DNA from: Helicobacteraceae bacterium
GTDB taxonomy: Bacteria; Campylobacterota; Campylobacteria; Campylobacterales; Sulfurimonadaceae
Direction of reading: 5' to 3'
Length of the DNA stretch: 11,488 bases
Assembly: GCA_024635885.1 (NCBI GenBank)
Contig: JAGXIA010000059.1
Coordinates: 1-11,488 of the forward strand
Below, one piece after another: positions 5,921 through 11,488 of this stretch; position 1 is the stretch's first letter; each line of letters starts with the position of its first letter. Below the pieces are notes generated by a model. The model searched no databases and had not been told where the DNA came from. It worked only from the letters and a program-made list of their open reading frames with translations. A program made the translations under genes and the position numbers.

Positions 5921-6952
5921 GTGAAGCCAACAAATATAGGTTACTACTTAATAGTAATGGCAAGTGTCGTAATTATACTTGCCGGAATAAAGAGTGCATC
6001 AGAAATAATTGTACCATTTTTACTATCGCTGTTTTTGTCTATAATTTTATCACCACTATATAATTTTTTCAGGAAAAAAAACATTCCCGATGGAATATCT
6101 TTAACCTTTGTTATTGTTATGTTTATAATAATTTTAGGGCTTGTTGCAAAACTAATCGGCTCTTCTGCGCAAGAGTTTAGTTCTAATATAGATTTTTATG
6201 AGCAACAATTATCAATATATTATAAACAAATAGTAAGTTATAGTAATACTTTAGGATTAGAATTACCGATAAACGAACTCTCAAATTTAATTAATACAAA
6301 ACAGATAATGAACCTGACAAGCGTGATTATGCAAAGCATGGGCTCAATGTTTACAAATGGATTCGTTATTTTATTTACGATGATTTTTATGTTGTTAGAA
6401 TCAAGAAATTTTACAGAAAAAGTAAATTATGCGAGTGGATCAGAAAATGCAACAATACAAATAAATGAAATTTTTTCAAAAATAAAAGGGTACATGGTAC
6501 TAAAAGCTTTAATATCATTACTAACAGGTTTAGTTGTATGGATTTCATTATTATTAATCGGAACTGACTATGCATTTTTATGGGCTGTTTTAGCTTTTAT
6601 GTTAAACTTTATTCCAAACATAGGTTCTATAATTGCCGCAGTTCCCGCAGTTCTTCTTACTTTGGTGCAGTTTGGAATTACGAGTGCGTTAATTGTTACT
6701 TCATTGTATGTTGTAATAAATGTAGTTGTAGGTTCAGTCTTAGAACCTAAAATTATGGGTAAAGGTGCAGGGTTATCTACTCTGGTAGTATTTTTATCTT
6801 TATTATTTTGGGGATGGTTACTCGGACCTGTTGGAATGTTACTTTCAATTCCATTAACTATAATGGCAATAATAGTACTAGATGCAAATGAAAATACAAA
6901 GTGGGTTGCCACATTATTAGGAACTGGAGAGCATCTTGCAGATACCAAATAA
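5921..6952 (+). CDS. AI-2E family transporter (PerM/YdiK-type membrane protein)
   Basis: This 343-residue integral membrane protein belongs to the family named after TqsA, an autoinducer-2 exporter; other members include PerM/YdiK and proteins linked to Na+/H+ exchange, so the substrate cannot be stated. It shows the family plan: two N-terminal hydrophobic segments (about 8-50), a third (about 60-80), a soluble stretch (about 85-125), and a membrane-rich C-terminal half. The family signature is clear near the end: EPKIMGKGAGLSTLVVFLSL (277-296), then LFWGWLLGPVGMLLSIPLT. ALISLLTGLVVW and FMLNFIPNIGSIIAAVPAV are also typical. Translation starts at GTG, nine bases after the permease stop, so the two are likely co-transcribed. 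Family membership is solid; a role in quorum sensing is not implied. Confidence 0.9.
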   Translation: MKPTNIGYYLIVMASVVIILAGIKSASEIIVPFLLSLFLSIILSPLYNFFRKKNIPDGISLTFVIVMFIIILGLVAKLIGSSAQEFSSNIDFYEQQLSIYYKQIVSYSNTLGLELPINELSNLINTKQIMNLTSVIMQSMGSMFTNGFVILFTMIFMLLESRNFTEKVNYASGSENATIQINEIFSKIKGYMVLKALISLLTGLVVWISLLLIGTDYAFLWAVLAFMLNFIPNIGSIIAAVPAVLLTLVQFGITSALIVTSLYVVINVVVGSVLEPKIMGKGAGLSTLVVFLSLLFWGWLLGPVGMLLSIPLTIMAIIVLDANENTKWVATLLGTGEHLADTK

Positions 6953-6956
6953 ACAC

Positions 6957-6962
6957 TATAAT
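6957..6962 (+). promoter_or_regulatory. Candidate -10 box for the amidotransferase-glycosyltransferase pair
   Basis: A perfect TATAAT lies four bases after the AI-2E family stop codon, in a 78-base gap that is long for this gene-dense strand. It would give a leader of roughly 60 bases before the ATG at 7031. There is no clear -35 box and no preceding TG. Chance matches are common in AT-rich DNA. Confidence 0.3.
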
Positions 6963-7030
6963 AAGTAAAGTAAAAGAGCATTATAGATATACTTCTGTGG
7001 CATGTGGAAATATAAACTTTAGGATAAATA

Positions 7031-7600
7031 ATGATATTGATGATTGATAATTATGATAGTTTTACATATAATATTGTTCAATACTGTAGAGAATTAGGCG
7101 CAGATTTAAAAATAATCAGAAATGATGAAATGAGTATTGAAGAGATTGAAGCTCTTAAACCTGAAAAAATTATTATCTCTCCTGGTCCGGCAACACCTAA
7201 TGAAGCTGGAATCACATTAGAGCTTATAGAATATTTTAAAGATAAATTACCAATACTAGGAATATGCTTAGGTCATCAAAGTATTGCCCAAGTATTTGGT
7301 GGAGATGTTGTACGTGCAAAAAATATGATGCATGGAAAAACATCAAAGATGAAAAGAGTTGGCGAATGTGCAATATTTAAAGATTTGCCCGAAGAATTTA
7401 CAGCTACAAGATATCACTCTTTGATTGTAAAAAAAGACACATTGCCAGAGATAATAGAAGCTACAGCCTTCAGCGAAGACGATAATGAGATTATGGCTTT
7501 AAAAATAAAAGACAGAGACATCTATGGGGTTCAGTTTCATCCAGAATCTATAATGAGTGAATACGGACATGAAATAATTGGAAATTTTTTAAAACTATGA
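7031..7600 (+). CDS. TrpG/PabA-type glutamine amidotransferase
   Basis: This class I glutamine amidotransferase releases ammonia from glutamine for a chorismate-using partner: TrpE (anthranilate, tryptophan synthesis) or PabB (aminodeoxychorismate, folate synthesis). At 189 residues it is a complete stand-alone subunit. Visible landmarks are MILMIDNYDSFTYNIVQY at the N-terminus, the oxyanion segment ISPGPATPNEAG (49-60), the nucleophile C79 in GICLGHQS, the TrpG/PabA-specific HGKTS (101-105), and the other two triad members H170 and E172 in QFHPES. Sequence alone does not separate TrpG from PabA, and one protein can serve both. No trpE, trpD or pabB is nearby, which favours PabA or a dual role. 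AGGATAA (7021-7027) serves as ribosome binding site. The stop overlaps the next gene's start by four bases (ATGA). Confidence 0.93.
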   Translation: MILMIDNYDSFTYNIVQYCRELGADLKIIRNDEMSIEEIEALKPEKIIISPGPATPNEAGITLELIEYFKDKLPILGICLGHQSIAQVFGGDVVRAKNMMHGKTSKMKRVGECAIFKDLPEEFTATRYHSLIVKKDTLPEIIEATAFSEDDNEIMALKIKDRDIYGVQFHPESIMSEYGHEIIGNFLKL

Positions 7601-8790
7601 AATATAGAATCATCTTATTCTTAATACTTGGAGTAGATGCATTCATTCTTTTTCTGCAAACCTCTGAACTCTCTATATCATATGATGAAGCAACTTTGCT
7701 TTATGGAGAGTTTTCATTTTTACAATTTATTATAAAAACTTCACTTTATCTTTTTGGTACAAATGATTTTGCATTGAGACTTCCAATGATTACTCTTCAT
7801 ATATCAAGTGCAATACTGCTTTATGAAGTATCTAAAAAATATATAAAGCGTGAAGAAAACAGACTATGGCTTATACTGGTTTTTGTTTTATTGCCTGGAA
7901 TAATAAGCTCTGCTTTAGTCATAGACGGAGCAGGGCTAATAATATTCGGACTTCTGCTGTTTGTTTATGTATATGAAAGATACTCTGTAATGTATCAATA
8001 TATATTATTGATTTTACTTTCTATACTTGATGGTGGATTTTTGTATCTATTCTTTTCTTTGAGTATTTTCACTTTATACACTAAGCAAAAAAACTTTTTT
8101 TTAGTTAATCTTGTTCTATTCTTTGTATCAATGTATATGTATGGTATAAATACTGAAGGTTTACCTAAAGGTCATTTTTTAGATTCTATAGGAGTCTATG
8201 CTGCGATATTTACACCAATAGTTTTCATATATTTATTCTATATACTATATAGAAGATATTTAACAAAAAAAATGGATATATTATGGTTTATATCTTCTTT
8301 TACGTTAATTGTTTCACTTGTATTATCTTTTAGACAGAGAATACATATAGAAAATTTTGCACCATATTTAATTTTAGCTCTTCCTTTGGCTGCACAAACA
8401 TTTTATTCATCTTATCGAGTTAGATTAAAAATGTTTAGAACAAAATATAGACTAATTTTTACTATTTCATTAATATTTTTGCTGCTTAACAGTTTTGTAG
8501 TAATATTTAATAAAGAGTTATATTTAGTATTAGATAATCCTCAAACACATTTTGCATACAAAATGCACATAGCAAAAGAATTAGCGACACAACTCAAGAA
8601 ACATGAAATATATTGTGTGAATTCAAAAGGTGAGATGTTGAAACGATTGAAATTTTATGGTATTTCAGAATGTAAAAATAATATACTAACAGAAAATACA
8701 ATTCAAAATTCAGAAAAATCAAACGTAACAATAAGTTACAAAAATGTACCAATTTATAATGCAAACGTTACAAAAATAAACATTAAATAA
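7597..8790 (+). CDS. GT-C family membrane glycosyltransferase (ArnT/PMT-like)
   Basis: This 397-residue membrane protein resembles the polyprenyl-phosphate-sugar-dependent GT-C transferases (GT39/GT83, ArnT-like) that move a sugar onto lipid A, protein or glycan on the outer face of the inner membrane. Key signs are a first membrane helix (about 4-21) followed by the acidic site SYDEATLLYGE, where D30-E31 match the catalytic Asp-Glu of the first periplasmic loop, and FGTNDFALRLPMITL (53-67) matching the family's 'G.n.falRLPs' segment. Further hydrophobic segments occur at about 91-125, 133-160, 167-181, 200-217, 228-244, 254-269 and 285-304. The tail (305-397) is a small, probably periplasmic domain. 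At 397 residues it is shorter than ArnT (about 550), mainly in the C-terminal domain. It overlaps the amidotransferase gene by four bases with no obvious metabolic link. Acceptor and sugar are unknown. Confidence 0.75.
   Translation: MKYRIILFLILGVDAFILFLQTSELSISYDEATLLYGEFSFLQFIIKTSLYLFGTNDFALRLPMITLHISSAILLYEVSKKYIKREENRLWLILVFVLLPGIISSALVIDGAGLIIFGLLLFVYVYERYSVMYQYILLILLSILDGGFLYLFFSLSIFTLYTKQKNFFLVNLVLFFVSMYMYGINTEGLPKGHFLDSIGVYAAIFTPIVFIYLFYILYRRYLTKKMDILWFISSFTLIVSLVLSFRQRIHIENFAPYLILALPLAAQTFYSSYRVRLKMFRTKYRLIFTISLIFLLLNSFVVIFNKELYLVLDNPQTHFAYKMHIAKELATQLKKHEIYCVNSKGEMLKRLKFYGISECKNNILTENTIQNSEKSNVTISYKNVPIYNANVTKINIK
8087..8102 (+). repeat. A7-C-T8 homopolymer pair inside the glycosyltransferase gene
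   Basis: Seven A, one C and eight T lie in codons 164-169 (Gln-Lys-Asn-Phe-Phe-Leu). The frame is intact here. Either run could slip, and together they form a near-perfect inverted repeat. Confidence 0.8.
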
Positions 8791-8801
8791 ATCTATTTAA
8801 T
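8782..8801. repeat. Perfect AT-only inverted repeat at the end of the glycosyltransferase gene
   Basis: ATTAAATA (8782-8789) and TATTTAAT (8794-8801) are exact reverse complements around a four-base loop. The left arm contains most of the stop codon. The stem has no G or C and no following T run, so it would be a weak terminator. It could equally be a protein-binding palindrome upstream of aclB, or chance in AT-rich DNA. Confidence 0.5.
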
Positions 8802-8838
8802 ACTAAATATAAACTGAGGATATAAATTAAATAAGATA

Positions 8839-8847
8839 TGTTAAAAT
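8839..8847 (+). promoter_or_regulatory. Extended -10 promoter of aclB-aclA
   Basis: TGTTAAAAT (TG at 8839-8840, TAAAAT at 8842-8847) is an extended -10 element in the 86-base gap before aclB. Upstream DNA is strongly AT-rich with no clear -35 box, as in many Campylobacterota sigma-70 promoters. Transcription would begin near 8854, giving a leader of about 23 bases with a very good Shine-Dalgarno, AAGGGAG (8865-8871), five bases before the ATG. Confidence 0.5.
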
Positions 8848-8876
8848 AGCAAACAAATATCAAAAAGGGAGTTTCT

Positions 8877-10214
8877 ATGGCTCAAAAATCGATACGAGAA
8901 TATGATGCTAAGTCTATCTTAGCAAAACACTGGAATAAATACTTTCCAGATTTTACTTATGCATACGAAACGGTCATGGTTCAAAATGGATCAGAATTAG
9001 CTGAAGCTGCAAAAACTAAAGCTTGGCTAAAAGAAAAGACCTTAGTCGCAAAGCCAGATATGTTATTTGGTAAGCGTGGTAAAAATGATTTAGTACTTTT
9101 TAGAGATGCTAAGCCTGGTGATGTTACTTTAGACAAAGCTATATCATGGATTGATGAAAAATCATCAACTCAACAATCAGTTTATTTTTCATTTGATGGT
9201 GACAAACCAACTGGTGAAGCTAAAACAGATATGTTAACTCATTTCGTAGTTGAGCCATTTACTCCACACTCTCAAGAAGAAGAATATTATATTTCTGCAA
9301 CATGTGTAGGCGACAATGACATGCTGTACATGTCTGCTGAAGGTGGAATGGAAGTTGAAGAGGGATGGGATGAAAAAGTTACTGAAGTAGCTTTTGCTAT
9401 TACTGATACTGAGGAAGAAATTGCTGCAAAAATCAGAGCAAACGTTCCTGCTGATGTAGCTGATGCTGATAAAGCAAAATTTGCTGAATTTGCAATAGGC
9501 TTCTTTAAAGCATATAGAGAATTAAACTTCGCATATTTAGAAATCAATCCATTTGTTATGCAAGGTAACAAAATTGAATTATTAGATATGGTTGCAAAAC
9601 TAGATGACACTGCCGGATTTATGATGGTAGATGAGTGGGGCGATGTAGAGTATCCAACTTCATTCGGTATGGAAGAAAAATCTCCAGAAGTTTTAGCTAT
9701 TGAAGATGCTGACAGTAAATCAGGAGCTTCACTGAAACTTACAATCCTTAAGCCTGAAGCTAGAATCTGGACAATGGTTGCCGGTGGTGGTGCTTCAGTT
9801 GTTTATGCTGATACAATTGCTGATTTAGCTGGAATCGATGATTTAGCCAACTATGGTGAGTACTCAGGTGGTCCAACTACAAGTGAAACAAAATTCTATG
9901 CTGAGACATTACTAGATTTAATGACCAGAGAAAAAGATTCTCAAGGTAAAGATAAAGTCTTAATTATTGGTGGGGCTATTGCTAACTTCACTGATGTTGC
10001 TAAAACATTTACAGGTATTATTCAAGCTTTTGAAGAGTATGCAGAAAAAATGAAAGAAATAGGTATTAGAATTTATGTTAGACGTGGTGGACCAAACTAT
10101 GAAAAAGGTCTTAAAGACATTAAAGAAGCTGCAGATAGATTAGGGCTTTATATAGAAGTTTATGGTCCAGAAACTCACGTAACAGACATCGTGCGTATGG
10201 CACTAGCGAAGTAA
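8877..10214 (+). CDS. aclB: ATP citrate lyase subunit AclB
   Basis: AclB is the smaller subunit of bacterial ATP citrate lyase, which converts citrate, CoA and ATP to acetyl-CoA, oxaloacetate, ADP and phosphate in the cytoplasm, the citrate-splitting step of the reductive TCA cycle. The 445-residue protein corresponds to the N-terminal part of animal ACLY. Residues 1-240 form the ATP-grasp domain, with VAKPDMLFGKRGK (57-69; K59 and R67 match ATP-binding residues) and YLEINPF (220-226). Residues 255-445 form the citrate-binding domain, with MVAGGGASVVYAD (300-312), NYGEYSGGPTTSET (325-338), VRRGGPNYEKGL (401-412) and YGPETHVT (429-436). The start is fixed by a strong Shine-Dalgarno. aclA follows after nine bases; the order aclB-aclA is the one known in Sulfurimonas. 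I see no missing motif. Confidence 0.96.
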   Translation: MAQKSIREYDAKSILAKHWNKYFPDFTYAYETVMVQNGSELAEAAKTKAWLKEKTLVAKPDMLFGKRGKNDLVLFRDAKPGDVTLDKAISWIDEKSSTQQSVYFSFDGDKPTGEAKTDMLTHFVVEPFTPHSQEEEYYISATCVGDNDMLYMSAEGGMEVEEGWDEKVTEVAFAITDTEEEIAAKIRANVPADVADADKAKFAEFAIGFFKAYRELNFAYLEINPFVMQGNKIELLDMVAKLDDTAGFMMVDEWGDVEYPTSFGMEEKSPEVLAIEDADSKSGASLKLTILKPEARIWTMVAGGGASVVYADTIADLAGIDDLANYGEYSGGPTTSETKFYAETLLDLMTREKDSQGKDKVLIIGGAIANFTDVAKTFTGIIQAFEEYAEKMKEIGIRIYVRRGGPNYEKGLKDIKEAADRLGLYIEVYGPETHVTDIVRMALAK

Positions 10215-10223
10215 GGGAAAAAA

Positions 10224-11488
10224 ATGGCACAATTATTTACAAAAGATACACAAGCAATTTTCTGGAATAACAACAAAACTGCAATCCAGAGAATGTTAGA
10301 TTATGATTATACTATTCAAAGAAAAACTCCTTCAGTTGCGGCTATAGTAGCACCTACAAGTGGAAATAAATTTGATAAGTTTTTCTATGGACCAGATGAG
10401 ATTATGATTCCTCTTTATAAGACTACAGCTGCTGCGAAAGCTGCTCAGCCTCAGGCAGACGTACTTTTAAACTTTGCATCTTTTAGAACTGCTTATGATG
10501 TAACTATGGAAGCACTTAATCTTGGTGGTTTCAAGTCAATGATGATTACGGCAGAAGGTATTCCTGAAAGACTAGCTCGTGGCATGAATGAGTTTGCTCG
10601 TGAAAAAAATGTTACTATAATCGGGCCAGCAACAGTTGGTGCAATAGTTCCGGGTGCATTTAAAATTGCAAATATCGGTGGAACAATTGAAAATATAGTT
10701 CAGTCTAAACTTCACCGTGCAGGTTCATGTGGACTTGTAACTCGTTCGGGTGGTTTATTTAATGAGCTAGCAAATATTATTGCTATTAACGCTGATGGTA
10801 TTGCAGAAGGCGTTGCTATCGGTGGAGACCGTTTCGTAGGCTCGGTCTTCATTGATAATATGTTGAGAATGCAAGATAATCCGGAAGTAAAATATATGAT
10901 TCTTCTAGGTGAAGTTGGTGGTACTGAAGAGTATAAAGTAATTGAAGCTGTTAAATCAGGTAAGATTACTAAACCTATTATCGCTTGGTGTATCGGTACA
11001 ATCGCTAAATATTATGATTCAGGTGTTCAGTTTGGTCATGCAGGTGCTTCTGCAAATGGCGAAATGGAAACTGCTGATTACAAAAACAGAGCAATGGCTG
11101 AGGTTGGTATTCATGTACCGGCATCATTTAATGATTTACCAAATATGATTAATAAAGTATTTAATGATTTAAAACTTCCAGAAATTCCTGAACCAGCTAT
11201 GAGTGAATGCCCTAAAGTTAGAAAATCTAAAGAGTTTATTTGTACGATTTCTGATGATAGAGGTGATGAAGCTACATATGCAGGTTTCCCTATTTCTAGT
11301 GTGGCTACTCCAGACACCGGTAAAGGTATCGGTGATGTCGTTTCACTATTGTGGTTCAAAAAACAGTATCCAAAATGGGCTACAGAGTTTATTGAAACTG
11401 TAATTAAAACTGTTGCTGACCATGGTCCTGCTGTATCTGGTGCTCATAATGCAAAAGTAACTGCAAGAGCTGGTAAATCAGTTGTAGA
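10224..11488 (+). CDS. aclA: ATP citrate lyase subunit AclA (cut off by the window end)
   Basis: AclA is the large, catalytic subunit partnering AclB. The frame is open from ATG 10224 (MAQLFTKDTQAIFWNNNKTA) to the window edge, 421 codons of an expected 600 or so. It matches the C-terminal part of animal ACLY: a CoA-binding succinyl-CoA-synthetase-like domain with GPATVGAIVPGAFKIAN, AIGGDRFVGS and LGEVGGTEEYK, then QFGHAGASANGEMET, whose His272 is the residue phosphorylated during catalysis. From about residue 330 the citrate-synthase-like domain begins, seen in ICTISDDRGDEATYAGFPIS and DHGPAVSGAHNAKVTARAGK, with H400 and H408 as conserved active-site histidines. The missing end carries the rest of this domain, including its last catalytic Asp. 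Ribosome binding site GGGA lies directly after the aclB stop, so the two subunits are co-translated. Shorter frames within 10942-11403 on either strand are shadows of this gene. Confidence 0.96.
   Translation, partial: MAQLFTKDTQAIFWNNNKTAIQRMLDYDYTIQRKTPSVAAIVAPTSGNKFDKFFYGPDEIMIPLYKTTAAAKAAQPQADVLLNFASFRTAYDVTMEALNLGGFKSMMITAEGIPERLARGMNEFAREKNVTIIGPATVGAIVPGAFKIANIGGTIENIVQSKLHRAGSCGLVTRSGGLFNELANIIAINADGIAEGVAIGGDRFVGSVFIDNMLRMQDNPEVKYMILLGEVGGTEEYKVIEAVKSGKITKPIIAWCIGTIAKYYDSGVQFGHAGASANGEMETADYKNRAMAEVGIHVPASFNDLPNMINKVFNDLKLPEIPEPAMSECPKVRKSKEFICTISDDRGDEATYAGFPISSVATPDTGKGIGDVVSLLWFKKQYPKWATEFIETVIKTVADHGPAVSGAHNAKVTARAGKSVV

Noticed and set aside
6568..6981. Reverse-strand open frame of 137 codons opposite the AI-2E family gene
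   Set aside because: The forward gene is a clear family member. The reverse translation is low-complexity with no recognisable domain, so it is a shadow frame.
10942..11403. Several short frames on both strands near the right edge
   Set aside because: They lie inside aclA, whose own frame is open to the window end with intact motifs.
1..11488. CRISPR arrays, tRNA/rRNA genes, transposases, attachment sites, toxin-antitoxin or defence genes
   Set aside because: I read through the gaps and frames for each and found no direct-repeat array, cloverleaf-like gene, transposase motif or defence domain. The gaps are all under 100 bases.

Overview
The window comes from a low-GC bacterium of the Campylobacterota (formerly Epsilonproteobacteria). 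A chemolithoautotroph of the Sulfurimonas type is most likely. Two things point there. The flagellar block has the order (small hypothetical)-rsmD-flgI-flgJ-flgM-flgN-flgK, which I recall from Campylobacter. It is followed by aclB-aclA, the ATP citrate lyase of the reductive TCA cycle, which is typical of autotrophic Campylobacterota. All recognisable genes lie on the + strand, and I saw no tRNA, rRNA, CRISPR array or insertion sequence.

Layout. (1) 63-1017: a 123-residue protein that looks like a shrunken, degenerate receiver domain, overlapping an RsmD-type methyltransferase gene. (2) 1036-2431: a strong sigma-54 promoter, then flgI (P-ring) and flgJ (rod-binding domain only), overlapping by one base. 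(3) 2453-5083: a sigma-28-type promoter, then flgM (anti-sigma-28), a flgN-like chaperone gene and flgK (hook-filament junction protein). (4) 5108-6952: an orphan DppC/OppC-type ABC permease with an eroded EAA loop, and an AI-2E/PerM-family membrane protein starting at GTG. (5) 7031-8790: a TrpG/PabA glutamine amidotransferase overlapping by four bases a GT-C (ArnT/PMT-like) membrane glycosyltransferase. (6) 8877 to the right edge: aclB complete and aclA cut off by the window end at about residue 421.

How the genes work together. The flagellar part follows the Campylobacterota hierarchy: a sigma-54 promoter for rod/ring genes and a sigma-28 promoter for the flgM-flgN-flgK group. FlgM would inhibit the sigma factor that transcribes it, and FlgN would chaperone the FlgK encoded next to it. 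The acl pair makes the two subunits that cleave citrate to acetyl-CoA and oxaloacetate, the step that drives CO2 fixation in this pathway. The middle genes (permease, AI-2E family, amidotransferase, glycosyltransferase) show no common pathway.

Most of the window is conserved core genome. I do not see a clear new defence, mobile or biosynthetic system. The points most worth checking are the shrunken receiver-like gene, the EAA-degenerate orphan permease, the paired sigma-54/sigma-28 promoters, and homopolymer tracts in flgK and the glycosyltransferase gene. Family assignments rest on motif recognition without database searches.
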